64,000 nt of DNA from Ceratorhiza oryzae-sativae (lineage: Eukaryota > Basidiomycota > Agaricomycetes > Cantharellales > Ceratobasidiaceae), in NCBI GenBank assembly GCA_030998015.1, contig JARWMV010000237.1, positions 1,426,001 to 1,490,000 of the forward strand. Direction: 5' to 3'. Positions 20,354 to 32,916 of this stretch are shown in pieces. Within the stretch, counting starts at the first letter, position 1. Every line of letters begins with the position of its first letter. Position numbers and translations under genes: made by a program. The notes under the pieces are model-generated. The model was not told where the DNA came from. It saw only the letters and a program-made list of their open reading frames with translations, and ran no database searches.

Positions 20354-23330
20354 ATGCGCTCGAAACTATCCAGTCTAGAAAAGCTCCCTAGGGAGTTGAT
20401 TATATACACTCTCAGGCTCTGCGAATACAGAGATATTATTCGTTTCTCGATGGTGAGTACTGTCTCGAGATTCTGACGGAGGACGCCGCATTCACATCCT
20501 CACTCTTTTTGCAACTAGTCATGTCAATCTTACCGACAGATGGTCACTGATACCCCAATCCTACAGCTTCTGATTGAACTCGGGGCAAATCGTCTTCAGC
20601 TCTCTGGCAGTGGTAGCCAAAAAAACCACCAGGAGCTTTTGGAATGCCTCCAACGCTATCGAGATAGTTGCGAGCTATTTTTTAAGACTCTTTACACGAA
20701 CGTTAATATTTCTCGACTGTAGATTGGTGGGATCTGAAAATGGTCAAAGGCCCGGTCATCAACCCCAAAGCTAGCAATGAGCGACTTGGTCTATGGCATC
20801 TTACTGGGGGGATCTTTGCCGCAAGATATTCCACAATAGGCTCTGACTCGCGCACAAGTGCTCTGAAGTTCATCGCGACGGATGAACCGGAATCTCGCTG
20901 GAACTTCATTTCAGAAGGTAAATTGCGCTTGATGAGGATAGACCCCGCCCAAGATCTAGCGGTATTAGTGAAAACAGATGGAGCAAGGTATGTGCTATCG
21001 CTTTCTTCCTGACCGTCCACGTGTAAAAAAAAAACGATTTTATAGCACAACCACATTGTCAATACGATTCTACACACTCAGGACCGGATTCGTACACCCT
21101 CTTGCGAAACAACCTATTATTTCCGTGAAGCTGCCGTTCAGTGCGATGACACACTCCGGCTATAAAACGCTCAACGCGTCAATAGCTGTTGACTTGCTTC
21201 TTCTTAATATCATATCAAACGTTCTGGATGAATCACACATCGATACGCAATGTGAAGTTCTTGTCTTTAACTGGTGTTCTGGAAGTCTAGTTCATCGCGT
21301 TGGCTATCCTTCAAGCTTCTGCACCTCTGTGTTGCTGAATACCGACCTACTGGTCGTTTTTTCCGCTGACATTTCGAATAATCGCAATGACGTACCGGCC
21401 GCATCCTCGGTCAGGCTTTCATTATTCGACCACCTCCAGGCAAATCGTGCCATGCAATCAACAGACGTATATGATTTATCAGAGCAAGTTTCTCCCAGCG
21501 CCACTCTTGTACTTGAATTCCCGATATTTGCCGAATATTCTAGTATTGTTGCCGGCGGCTTTCTTGTCCGATACGAACCAATATCAAGCAATTCTCCAAC
21601 TTTCGGCCCACGGTTTGTTCCAGACCCCTTGAATCGCACACTATGCCTGACTATGAGAGCCATCTCGAGGGGCAGCTTTTGTGAATTTGCAGTATTCCTT
21701 GATGTCCCACAACTCCTCCGCCAGCTCGCACTCAAGTCTACCCAACATATTACGTGGCTGGAATGGGGAGAATACGCCACCCGCTGGATTCAACTTCCTT
21801 ACCGACCGTCGGCCTGCGATTTTTGCTCAGAGGGCTCACGCTTTGTCATGGCTGAACAACTACCGGGTCAAGATCGTAAATCGCTCGTTGCAATAGATTT
21901 CAATACCGCGTCAGTTCGGAGGTTCAAGAATAGACCTCCGGGCTTGCACAAACTATTCAAAGCAAAGCAGCAAAGTGGCGAGTTTGGTGGTTTCATCTTC
22001 CCCGATGTCGAGGGAGGCTCTACAGGACAGACGGACGAGAACAGAGAGATAAGATCGGTAGTCGTAGACGAAGATGTTCCGACAGTTATTAACTGTTTGA
22101 GTGAAGATCCGATCGTTTCGAGGCTCCCATATTTAATTTCCGTCACTCATGGCCCTCCTTTACCTTACGATGAGTGGTTCTCGGACGGAAACCGGCTTTT
22201 GGGGTACGGGGTAAGTCTACGGGCCTTGAATAATTATGGCCATCTAATATTTTGTTCCATAGACTGGTTTCACTCGATTCGACGTGTATTATATACAAGA
22301 CTATTGAATTCAATGGGAATGAGGAAACATAAAGAATATTTACTCGGACCCCTGCTGAAGAAATATAAAACTTTGGGCAGACAAAGGCTGAGACAAGATG
22401 GTATATTTTGCGTGTTACATGTCTAGCAACATACAGTGCATACATTGAAGCAGGTTACCCCTGCTCCCGTATGCCCACGGCGCCAGCGCAAGTCCTGCAA
22501 GTCCTTTGTGAGTCGAAGCACTGACGCCGCAAGCCTTGCAAAAATATTGTGAGCCATCTTATCCATCCATTGACAAATATACTCTTGCATACCCCGGGCA
22601 AATGGGATGGTGCGCATACACCTACACTACAATCTCACAAAAATCCAAAAACAAATACATATTAGAACGGGAGAAGCTCACTCTCGTTGGTGAAAGAATG
22701 GTAATTCGTTGCGCGTGCTGCGCGGCGCTTCTGTGTGTAGCCGAATTAATGTTCTTTTATTTTATTTTCCACAGCCGGTTGCTATAAAAACGTTTCGAGT
22801 TTGATGTGGGCACTGGGTGGCTACATGAAGTGCTGTCCAAGCACTGTTCGAAATCAATCTACTAGTTCTTCAATAGACACGAGGTGAAAATATGAAGCGG
22901 TGGGGGGTGGGTCATGGAATTAGGTCGCAAAGGCGCCACCAAGGCCGGCTCTGGAAACTCAAAAACGCAGTTTGGATCGGTTGCTTGTCTAAAGCTCAAC
23001 TCCCAAATTATCAGACTGGACATGGCGCTCGCAAGTCTCCCACAAAGACCTTATATTATAATATTCAGAGGCTCCATGCCCCAACTTGAAGTTAATGGGC
23101 GACCCGTCGCCAGATTATTGGCACGGGTAAATGAGGTTGAGCCATCACGGGTTTCGATAAAAATGACAACGGTTCGAACACGGGAACTTGCCACAACACT
23201 CGATCGCAAGACTGAGATCTTACACAACTGACCAACAGAAGGGGGGTCCGTGCCTGATGGACGCCATATCAGAGGGCTCCGGTCCCTAAAGGGGCGAGGA
23301 CAGACGACGTGCCGTGTTCTATCACGACGG
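19925..23330. repeat. F-box duplication, unit 2
   Basis: Direct-repeat partner of 14100-18920, without the LINE insertion. Protein-coding exons align without gaps for exons 1-3 (99, 148 and 265 nt in both). They differ by three nucleotides in exon 4. Confidence 0.7.
20354..22307 (+). CDS. F-box protein, copy 2
   Basis: Exons 20354-20452, 20519-20666, 20723-20987, 21046-22210 and 22263-22307 encode 573 residues. The F-box is at residues 6-45 (LEKLPRELIIYTLRLCEYRDIIRFSM, then SCQSYRQMV). The long C-terminal region is colinear with copy 1 (VVDEDVPTVINCLSEDPIV against VVDRDVPTIITHLSDDPIV). Its expected role is as a Skp1-binding substrate adaptor of an SCF E3 ligase; the substrate is unknown. Splice positions are the same as in copy 1, but the last intron (22211-22262) differs in length. 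Divergence is spread along the protein, so the duplication is not very recent. There are no disruptions. Confidence 0.83.
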
Positions 23331-23549
23331 TGATCGCACAAGTGCCAATGGGCCTGGACCGGCTGGTGCTCCTCCGTGAACGCAGGGACGCTGCCGGTGC
23401 CGGCGATTCACGTCCGACATGGGTCCAGCGCTTACCCCGGAACCGAGCGGCTCGTCAATCATGTCAGATCCCCTTAAATACACGGCTCCAACACTCATGT
23501 CTGGCGTCTCTTCGTCTCTCCCACCACCCCAGTTCCTCGAGCCCCCGCT
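22308..23549. other. Intergenic, end of duplication unit 2
   Basis: A 105-codon plus frame (22914-23231) lies here without a recognised domain or clear splice context. The stretch at 23240-23310 matches the downstream end of unit 1. I do not support a gene. Confidence 0.45.
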
Positions 23550-24341
23550 ATGCCTTTGGCTGAGATTGTTGCTTACCTCCCTGACTTGCCTGCTGGCAAT
23601 CACACAAACAGCACACTACCCGTACCCGGCTTTGGCAACCTCCCAGCACCGTTCGATATCATTGGGCTTCTTACATTCTCTCAAACGACATTTACGATGC
23701 TGAGCACGATTTACATCGCATGGCAAAATCTGACGGCCCAGGTGAGTTGGCCCAGGTCCAGCGGCTGTTGTATGGATTGAGTCGGAGCTGGGATAGGTTA
23801 GGGCAAACGTCCAGTTTGGACTCGATATCATCGCCTCGCTGAATAATCGCTCCCAGAACATTTTGGAGATTGAGAAGGAAGAAGGGGAAACGACGTCCCA
23901 GACAGCAGCCCTCGTTAGGCACGTGTTGGTCAGGCTGGAATTTGGCCGTGCGACACTAACATGACTTGCAGCGAATACGATGGAATCGTTTACCAGATAC
24001 GATCAATCAATAACGAACCCTTTTTGAAGCAGTGGCTCATGTCGGGACCGATCGCCGAGGAGTTGAGACATTTGAGTGCGAAAGCGGAGAAATTATACCA
24101 GTTGTACTTGGTGAGTTCGAGTACGGCTTGTAACTCAATTCGCTTATTGACGATTGGACAGATCAAAGTGAATATGGCTATCTTTGCCGACGCCGATCAC
24201 GCGAGGTAGGTCTACCTCCGAGTCCTGGGAATGCATTGTGTAGCCTATATTCATCGTTGTGACAGAAACGGAGTTACCGAGCTAAATAAAAAGATGGACA
24301 AAGTGCTTGACATGCTGACCAAAAGCGCTGGGGGTCTGTAG
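23550..24341 (+). CDS. Small predicted helical protein, function unknown
   Basis: Exons 23550-23741, 23815-23918, 23972-24110, 24162-24205 and 24266-24341 give 184 residues, all in phase. Intron 2 (23919-23971) uses a GC donor (AG, then GCACGT) with a good branch site CTAAC. Without it the frame closes. The N-terminus (about residues 1-60) is hydrophobic with a possible membrane-associated helix (FDIIGLLTFSQTTFTMLSTIYIAW cut by a Gln/Asn end). The rest is amphipathic helix, ending in NKKMDKVLDMLTKSAGG. The look is of a fungal HeLo-type or STAND N-terminal helical domain, but I do not recognise a specific family. Confidence 0.6.
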
Positions 24342-26242
24342 CCGAAAAGGGTATGTCACCGTGGAGGAAGTTTAGACATCCGTGTACTTCTAGATTCGTT
24401 TCGATTATGTAATGCATCAGTAGCAAGCGATTCTGTTGAGGGAAGCCATAAGTCCGGTTTGCAAGGAGCAGTTTTGCACTAATAAGTTGTGTAAAGTATG
24501 AAGCTTACTCCTGCAATATTGTGAGGAGCGCGCGCGCTCCCACACGAACGGGCACAGCCGTGGCTGTGCCACATCTCTCTCTTATCTCTAATCACGGCCA
24601 TTCGTTATCTTTCTAATTACATATGTACCCTGACTGTCCTTTCTCGTGTATATAAACGACTCGTCCTGTACTCGTTCGTTAGCTTACAATCGAACCGACC
24701 CAGTTGGCAAGTCATCGCTTGTGCCCTAAGCCTCGACTCCGCCGTCCCTGCGCTCGCCTTCGACACGCTCGGCCTACCGGCCTCACAAATATCCTGAACA
24801 AGTCGGCTGATCGTTATGCAACAATTCAGGGGGCCACGTCTCATGCATACAGCTATCGAATGGGGTTCGTCCGTACCACAACTCGCTCACTCTTCGTTGA
24901 TACGACAAATTAGAAATGTGAAATATTTGATTCTTCCAGCTGCAGCGTGAGGTCGTTTTTTACGGCCCCCAGGTTCCGCATTCAGTTTGAACGATCACCA
25001 TTCAGACCTGGGGCAAATACTTCATTTGTTCTCACAGCTTAATCGAATTCACGAACTCAATTTTCTGACCGTCGAGCCCAAGTGTGCGACAGACCTAACT
25101 GGAGCTATATCTCGGGCCTCTGGGAGGAGCCACTCTTGTTCCAATACGCCGTTTGCCCCAGCGAATGTAATCTGCGAGGTTGATAGTGAAATTGGCCGTA
25201 ATACTTTGGGGTGTTGATTAAACTTACCGGTGGGCCTCTCTCCTAGTCGTAACTCGAAGTTCAGAACGTGTCGGCATTTGGAAGTCTGATGCTAACGGGG
25301 GAGATTCAGCCCAGCTCGGGCGAGCCTTATCAATTCCTGGCTGGCCTGCGATAGCACACCGCCATCTAAGTAAGCCATTGAGTGCCAATTAGACATAGTT
25401 AGCGCGGGAAGTCAGTGCTCCTGTGGGTCTAGTGAGTGCTCCAAGGCTGACTTACACCTGTAGAGGGCTTATGCACGCGAGCTAGATTTTCAGCTTTCGG
25501 CAAAGTAAGTTCGACGATGGAACACTGCTGGCTCTAACGCATGGCTCTCCATATAATCGGGGTCAATCAAATATTTTAGAACTTCCACAAAATAGGGAAG
25601 GCTGACCAAGATGAAGGCGCTGAGTTGCTTAAAACGAGTATAGTCTGTTCAATACTCCAACCTCTACCGCCCGAAAGCCGATGGAATCAGGCCGGAGCTA
25701 GGTGGATCCGATGTTGAATCAGAGATAGATGAGCATCAAGAGAACCATTTACATGATCTGTGTAGGCTCACGGTCAGGTTGATCGGCTTTCACTGCTGTT
25801 GCTGGCTGAATTTGGGTTTCATTGCGTGGGTGCAATCCCTTGGCTCATTGGAACTCGGATGCAATGGGGCGTGCGGGAACTCTAGTTATGCTATGCGTTG
25901 AGATGCGAGCTTTATCGGCGAAAGATTGAATCCCATACAATGATTCTACCTAGCACGAGGCCAGGAGCTTGCGCCGTTGACGGTCTCGCTAAACACGTCG
26001 GGGCCGGAACTCGTGGTGCGTGCGTATGAATTTATTGTCCCTTGAAGATCTCGCTTGACCCAAATGCTCAATCGAATCGCGTAGCAAGTAGGGTGTTTGA
26101 TTGGATGGATACGGCGGCTAGCATCATGAATCACGATTTCAGATGCGCAGCTTGCATAGCCACACGGGCGCCTTGACTGCGGTGAGAACCATCGCGAATC
26201 TCGGCATGACGTTTAGCAGAAACGAAAATGCGAGGTAAAACG
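24342..26242. other. Long intergenic stretch with a possible LTR remnant
   Basis: Apart from 24520-24823, described separately, I see no gene. Frames at 24987-25217 and elsewhere are short, without domain or splice support. Confidence 0.45.
24520..24823 (+). mobile_element. Possible solo LTR with two hairpins and a TATA box
   Basis: This 304-bp stretch starts TGTGAGG and ends GCAACA (TG...CA). Near its start are the perfect palindrome GGAGCGCGCGCGCTCC and a 9-bp stem GGCACAGCC/GGCTGTGCC with a 2-nt loop. A TATA-like GTATATAAAC lies near 24647, with a pyrimidine-rich leader after it. That order suits an LTR with U3-R-U5. The 5-bp flanks do not match each other (AATAT and ATTCA), so it is either a degraded LTR or something else. 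Confidence 0.35.
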
Positions 26243-26326
26243 TGAAGCGACCCAGGTTCGAACTGAGGACCGTCTGTGAACATAACAATGTTAGACAGAC
26301 GTGATAACCAACTACACCATCGCTCC
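26243..26326 (-). tRNA. tRNA-Val (anticodon AAC) with a 10-nt intron
   Basis: On the minus strand the acceptor GGAGCGA pairs with TCGCTTC (one G-U) and the discriminator is A. D arm GTGTAGTTGGTTATCAC, anticodon stem TCTGT/ACAGA, and TPsiC arm CTCAG-TTCGAAC-CTGGG all form. The loop reads C-T-AAC-A, then 10 extra nucleotides (26288-26279), then C. This places an intron after position 37, as in eukaryotic nuclear tRNAs. The anticodon is at 26292-26290. The A-box and B-box promoter elements are intact. AAC reads valine GTT/GTC codons after inosine modification. No tRNA-like relatives were seen nearby. Confidence 0.92.
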
Positions 26327-26670
26327 TTGATTCGACATAGCAAATCAGGATTTCGCGTCTGTCGGCGCTTTGCCGAGCGCATGAGTGACGTCACGTGTTA
26401 TTCCTGTTTAAGCGACTTTTCCATGACATGTTCCGCAGCATTTTCTAACCGAAGACATGTCGGCATGAAATAGGGCGTGTGGACTGATATGGGCGTAGGA
26501 GCAGCAGGAAGATGAGTGTGGGCGTTCGGTTGTGGGCGAGGCTGACGAGAGGTGGTTCTGTGCCGGTCAGGCGAGAGCGCGGGATGATGCAATGGCATTC
26601 TCCACAGAGCAATCGACACATATTTAAAGGCCCCGCTTCCCCACGCTGCTCTCTATCCGGGGCTCCAGCC
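26327..26670. other. Upstream region of the trehalase gene
   Basis: No gene. A TTTAAAGG at about 26622-26629 lies about 45 bp before the trehalase ATG and could serve as its TATA-like element. Confidence 0.4.
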
Positions 26671-29600
26671 ATGCGTCCAACTCTGCTGCCCCTCGTCGCT
26701 GCCTGGGCCATCGTCGCCAATGCGCTCCCGCAAGCTGAAACGTCCTCGGAGCCGACCTCGACTACGACAAGAGCATCGACGACATCTCGTGCTGCTACGG
26801 GGACCTCGACTCGCACAAGCTCGGGCACCGGAACAGCGACAACCGGTGGTACGACGCCAACGGGTGTTTCGACGTCTGTCCCGAGTCCGACCGCACCACT
26901 CGACCAGCTGTTGCCCAGCCAGGCCGCATTGCCGCCCAAGCAGGGCTGGTGCCCCAGCGAGATATTCTGTGCTGGCCAAGTACGTCATCACCTCATGATC
27001 CAAATGCATACTTACCATTTCCGTCCAGCTCCTCCAATCAGTAAACTTGGCCCGGCCATACGCCGACTCGAAAACATTCGTCGACAAGCCAACCGCGTTT
27101 GACGCTCAAAAGGTCATCTCGGATTTCAATGCCCTCGGCGATCAATCGAACATTACCGTCGGTCAAATCGCGAATTTCGTGGCCAATGACTTCGTACGTC
27201 CGTGGGGTTCGTCATATCCAGCATCCAACTGACCCTGTGATCCGCATTTTTTTTTTGGGCGCACGCACAACGTGTAGAAAGGCGAAGGTCTAGAACTCGA
27301 GGCGCTCACCCTCAATAACTTTCCCAAGAACCCCAAGTTTTTGAACAAGATCAAGAACCCGCTCGTCAAGGCTTGGACAAAGGTTTATCTTTCTCTATTC
27401 CCGCCACGCTCGTTTGTACTCACTACATCGAATTGCAGGTTGTGCATGGTTATTGGTCCGAACTCATCCGCGGCACGAATACCGATACACTCTGTTCGAA
27501 TCGAAATGGCACGACAGGATGCGAGAGCAGCTTGATTCCACTCAATCATACGTTCGTCGTACCTGGCGGAAGGTTTAGAGAGCAGTGTAAGTGGCATTCC
27601 TTTCCTTCTATCTATTACCGCTTTGGTCACCCTCATGCTCTGACTGTTGCCGGCTGACGTATTACCCATTAGACTACTGGGATTCTTACTGGATCGTCCG
27701 TGGCCTCCTCGAATCCCAGCTCTATGACATTGTCAATTCGACACTCCAAAACTTTATGGACGAGCTTGATAGCTTCGGGTTTATTCCAAACGGGGGGAGG
27801 ATCTACTATTTGAATCGGAGCCAGCCGCCCGTGTTTATCCACGTGAGTTTCGCCCCGCACCATTTCCTGCCTCCCCACATGTCTAACGACACCTATAAAT
27901 AGATGCTCGCAGCATATGTCAACAGAACTAAAGATACATCGATTCTCGATCGCGCGCTTCCGCTCGCTGAAAAGGAGCTCGCATGGTGGACCAAAAACCG
28001 AACCTTTACGGTCAATTCTCCAAGCGGGAACAAGACTCATACCGTGTTTAGGTACGCAGTCGTAAATACTGCGCCTCGGCCCGAGGTACGATCCTTATTG
28101 GGCATTCCATTTTAAAAGCAACGATGACTGATATTGATTTACTAGTCGTATCTCGAGGATTACCTGACTGCCAACGGAGATGATATTGCCACGCCCTATA
28201 CGGAGCAACAAAAGGCTGACCTCTATGCCGAGCTTGCAAGCGGAGCCGAGAGTGGGTGGGATTATACTGCTCGGTATGTATTCCTATTCGATTCGCGTGC
28301 AATTAATTCCAAGTAAACGATATCTCTAGATGGGTCCGTGAACCGTTCGCGGGTAACACGACCAATAACCTTCCCAAACTCCGCACACTCAACCTCCGTT
28401 CACTCGTCCCGATCGACCTAAACTCGATCCTATACGGCGCGCACATCCAACTCGCCGCCTTGCTCGAAAAACACCCCAAATCAAAACGCTCGCTCGAGGC
28501 GAGGGCGAGCGCCAAATCGTACCGAAACACCGCGGCGAAATTAAAGAGCGCCATCTTGGACTTGTGCTGGAACGAGACCAAGACCGCTTTTTACGATTTT
28601 AATACCACGAGCGGGACGCAGAGCGAGGTGTTTTCAGCTGCGGCGTTTTATCCTTATTGGATGGGTATTTGGCCCCAGAGCGTTGTCAAGTGAGTGTGCG
28701 TCTTTTCTGGAGTAGGAATGAGAATGTTGATTTTGGATGGCGTGACAGGTCCGAGAAGAAAGCGTTCCAGGCGTTTTCGAGTGTCAACTGGGCGATGAAC
28801 ACGTACAACGGAACCTTCCCCAGCACGTTTTTGACTACTGGATTGCAGTGGGATTTCCCCAACGTGAGTTGATATGGTTGAAGTTCGGTTGGGGCTATCT
28901 GACTGGCTATGACTTAGTCCTGGCCCCCTCACATCTACATTATCCTTGAAGCCCTTGCCGGAGTTCCCAAGAGTGTGACCAAGACGGCATTGCCAAGGAT
29001 CAACTCTACAACCACATCGTACGATCTAATTCCGAGCGGGCAGTTGGGATTGCCAGAAGACCAGCTTCCACAGTGCGTTTGCCCGACTCCTGCTCCGTAA
29101 TCGATTAACAAAGTAATTGGATAGGCAAACGCTCGAGCTGGGTGGTACCGCCCCATCAGACGTCAACGCTCGCAACGGCACCGTCTACAATGGCGGAACA
29201 ATCCAAAAGAACGAAAAGTGGCGAGATGCGCTCGTTCGAGAGTTGGCGAATCGGTATATTAGCGCATCATTTTGTAGTTGGTGAGTGATCGTCTACCACT
29301 CCTTGATGACAAGGCGCCGACCAAAGCATAGGTATTCGACTGGAGGCTCAATTCCGGGGCTGCTGCAACAGCTCTCGCCGGCAGAGTTGAACGCTACAAA
29401 CTCGAATCCTTCATCCGGGGGACACATGTTTGAAAAGGTTCGTCCTTGGTCGTATTATATATATATCTGATTTGAACCGACCCGTTTTCAGTTCTCGGCT
29501 CTCGACGTCGACCAGGCCGGCTCGGGTGGCGAATACACAGTCCAGGACGGCTTCGGGTGGACAAACGGCGTGGTCCTCTGGATCGGCGCTACGTATGGCA

Positions 29601-29713
29601 AGTTGTTGGCCAAGCCGATTTGTCCGGCGATTATCATTCAAAACACGACGACTGCGGAGGGACTCACTGTGTTTACTGGAGTAAGGGGGATTAACCTCGA
29701 GGGGCTACTGTGA
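26671..29713 (+). CDS. Secreted trehalase, glycoside hydrolase family GH37
   Basis: Hydrolyses trehalose to two glucose molecules, outside the cell or in the wall. Thirteen exons, all in phase: 26671-26979, 27029-27193, 27278-27382, 27439-27586, 27673-27842, 27903-28085, 28146-28273, 28330-28689, 28749-28863, 28918-29072, 29125-29280, 29332-29437, 29492-29713. They give 773 residues. Residues 1-19 are a signal peptide (LLPLVAAWAIVANALP), followed by a Ser/Thr-rich linker to about residue 85, likely O-glycosylated. Trehalase signature 1 is PGGRFREQYYWDSYW and signature 2 is QWDFPNSWPP. The catalytic acid Asp is in SGWDYTARW and the base Glu in GGEYTVQDGFGW, by analogy with E. coli TreA. Several N-glycosylation sites are present. 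There are no disruptions, and the fungal cytosolic trehalase calcium-binding region is absent. Confidence 0.95.
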
Positions 29714-30570
29714 AAAGTGTCTGGGTGAACGGTCACGTCTTGAATAATGAGTTTGTATGTATGCTCGAAATAATTGGAAGTAATGAATCATCGAGTTCAA
29801 GTCTCGTGGCGTTTATGTGTGGTGTGTCCGGCTGGGTCTTGCGATATCAGCCACTAGCTGTGTCGTTTACCCTCAGTCAATTCTAACCCCCGACCTAGTG
29901 TCTGAGATGAGTGGAAGGTGATAACTTACCCGCCTCGTAACTTCATGGACATTCTAAATAGCATCAGCGAAATACTGTTCCTGATGGGCGCATGCTATCA
30001 GGGTGAATGTCGAGTTGTGTTCACGGAATACCTAGCCATGCGGGTCGGGCCTACTTACGTAGGCTGGCCATAGGTAGAATGAAGAAGTTGTTTGCTCGCA
30101 ATATAGCTAGCTGTGTGAAACGATCTCCACGACTATCTGCACGGTATCTCCCGACGACTGCTAGGGTTGATCGGGGTGTTCAGAATGGAGATCGGTGGCT
30201 ATTCCAGGGTGGTGCACGATGCTACAACACACTACATACTATACCTCGATCAGGGCTAGTCTGGCGACCTTGCTTGTCAGAGGCCACTCAAACGTCGCCA
30301 CTAACACTGCACAACCAGGATTATAAGAAATGATTTCATTCAAACTACCATTCATAATGCAAGCAATACAGAAAATGATGTTCGGTCGCCGAGTCTTCAA
30401 GTCGAGTTCCAGTCTTTCAGATTGCATAAAAACTCAAACCAATAAGAAAATGATGAACTCGAGACGATTTCTCTCGAGCCGTTTCAAACCGAGCCCATAA
30501 ACCCATATTCCTCCGCCCCTCTCTTCCATCTTCCAATGACGCCAAATTCTGCTCTGTCGGCAGTATACCT
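29714..30570. other. Intergenic, no gene seen
   Basis: This lies between the convergent trehalase gene and the minus-strand gene ending at 30571. One 108-codon frame (30007-30333) has no domain or codon regularity that convinces me. Confidence 0.5.
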
Positions 30571-32183
30571 TTAGAATTTGAAAATCTCGCGGATGCGAGA
30601 GTAAGCTGATTGCATGGCCTTGGCCATGACGCTGGACTTGGCGCTGGCCTGTGTTGACGTCTCCTCGGTTTGTGCCACATATTCCTCCTCAGGCTCGAAC
30701 CCGAGTTCCACAGCGCCCATTCCGGTGTATTGTTGGCTCGAGTTGTGAAGCGAGTGAAGCCAGAGGTCGTGCTGTGCAGCTTCCCAGCTATCAGCGTAGC
30801 TCTCGTAGACCTCTTCGATTGTCATTCCAGGTACCGGCGACTCGCGAGGCGCTGTGCTGATAACTGGAGCGGGTCGAGGCATTCCATGTTTCGTGACATG
30901 CATCTCCCAGCGCATGTAGTAGCCGACCAGAGACGGGGGGTTGGTCAAGTGCTCCCACCTGGCTTCTAGCGTCGAAATGCTCATACTTTGTCTAAAATAA
31001 AAAGTCAGGCGAAATTCTTCAAGATACTAGGAGTACGCACGGCAATTCCCGAGAGGTATTGTTATTTGACGCTTCGTCGTCGTAACTTATATTTGACTCT
31101 TCAACTGTGGCGTCCACGTACTCGATATTGTCTGCTGGGGTACTCATTCCAATTTGATATTCAGAGTGGCTAGAGGGACCAGGGGCTTGGCTACCGCTCG
31201 ACACAGGCTCTTCGGATGCGGTTGTCTTGCGCGGCTTGGTGCTATAGCAGATCGTCCGGAAGGACATAGAAAATCCAATGCACATCCCGCTCGAATCGGT
31301 TGTGAACGAGTCGAACGATTGGATCCCTCCGTCTCGGTCTTCAGTGGCACGATGTTTCTGCTTATCGACTCGGGCAGAGCGCTTGAGCTGGGTTCCCAGA
31401 GGAGCGGCGGCGTACTCGTTGCAGTAATCCAAAACTGCCGCGGCAGTCTTGTCGTCCATCGCCATATTGGACCAGGCGCTCAGCGTCTCGTTCGTTGGTC
31501 GTTCAACCCGTGCCAATAGCTGGGTTTCGGCCTTCGTAACCTCCAAGTCGTCCAGCTGCATCTCGACCGACTTGGAGAATCTTTTGTACTCTTCGTTGTC
31601 TTCTCGTGCGCTGCGCGTCCAGTTCTTCACCAACGTCTTGAGCTCATCCAGTGGTAGCTTGAGCACTTCTTCGCCACCTGCTTGGGTCTGGCGCAGAATT
31701 GAAATCTCAGCGAGCTAGTTCAACCGAAATTAGATATGTCGAAATAGTCGAGTGGAGCTGACACTTGCCTCCATTCGCCCGACGATGGGCTTAATGATTG
31801 ATTCGAGGATTCCACACATATCCTGTGGCTCATGTCAGAGGCAAATCCCTGCCGCCGTTCAGTCACTCATATCTTGCTCACCTCCATCGTCATGTCATAC
31901 TTGTCCAAGCCTTCAGTATCATATCCGTTGCACTGAGCGAGCGCAAAGAGCGTATCGATGTGTTCCATTGCCAAGTCGCCAATTCCATAGTTCACAATCA
32001 TGAACATCAAGCCAAGCATGCCCTATGGAATTTCAGATATGATAATTAGAAGCCTTGCAGCTTCGGATGACTCACGTATTGGCAAGAGAGAGAAAGCAGA
32101 AAGTCGACCGCTTTGATGTTCCTGTGGCTGAGTGAAGGCAGCATCGACAGGAACATCAGAACGAGTTCCACAGAGTTGAGCAT
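30571..32183 (-). CDS. Hypothetical protein, lineage-specific, function unknown
   Basis: Exons (minus) 32183-32076, 32022-31882, 31822-31769, 31714-31041 and 30991-30571 give 465 residues in phase. Intron 3 has a consensus GC donor (GAG, then GCAAGT). The N-terminus (MLNSVELVLMFLSML, later GMLGLMFMIVNYGIG) is hydrophobic and helical. Residues about 100-200 are charged helices (KNWTRSAREDNEEYKRFSK) and look like coiled coil. The C-terminal third is acidic and Ser-rich and ends in amphipathic helix (AYSRIREIFKF). I do not recognise a family. An additional 5' exon beyond 32183 cannot be excluded, because the first ATG was chosen only as the earliest in a frame that splices cleanly. Confidence 0.62.
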
Positions 32184-32916
32184 GTTGAATCGGGTCGTTC
32201 GGATGGGAAGTGGGGTGAGATTTAGATTGATGGATGGTGGTTCTGTCGTGCGGAAGTGACGCGTGCAATATATAACAGGGCAAACTTGTCGACCAGGTGA
32301 ACTCGAGGGTGACGCTGGATGAGGGAAGGAGCAAGTTCGAAAGTCCAACTATTAGACCACATGACCAACGTATAGTGAGCAAAGGCCTGGTTTAATTCCG
32401 TTTCCCGGTGGAAATCGTGTTGAGATGATTGACCAGAAAGAGGTCCAAGAGACCAAACAAACCAAACAAACCAAACATATGGACCTCTCGGCGGATCCCG
32501 TACAACGCAAACAGTGAAAGAGCTCAGAAATTCTGTTTGATATAGCTTTGTGATATATATATGCCGTATTTGAGCTCTATTGCGTCAATGGTGTGCCCAC
32601 AATGGAGGCGATGTGGTGGAGCAATCAAGACTATTGGCCGCATTGTCATCATTACGGAACCAAAGTCAATTTGCTTCGAAATTGGAGCAGCGCTTAGAGG
32701 TATCAGCCGAGTTTAGCTATAGACAGCAAGCTACCGTGGTGTTCAATTTGGTTGGAATCGGCCACTTGCAAGTAGAGGTAGGCCAGCCAGCCCCAATGGC
32801 ATGATGTGCCCAACAAACTCGGCCAGGAATTAATCTCGGATTCGCGAGTACTGAAAGCAACTGTGAGCCCATTGTTTTGTCGACGCGTGGGCGGGCGTAG
32901 GTTTGTGGACAAGATG
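32184..32916. other. Intergenic, no gene seen
   Basis: Contains a short tandem of ACCAAACAA (about 32450-32476) and AT-rich DNA with a TATATATAT run at about 32554. It is probably the promoter region of the gene starting at 32183. Confidence 0.45.

Noticed and set aside
22914..23231. 105-codon plus frame as a gene
   Set aside because: No domain, no splicing context, and its counterpart in duplication unit 1 is not open over the same length.
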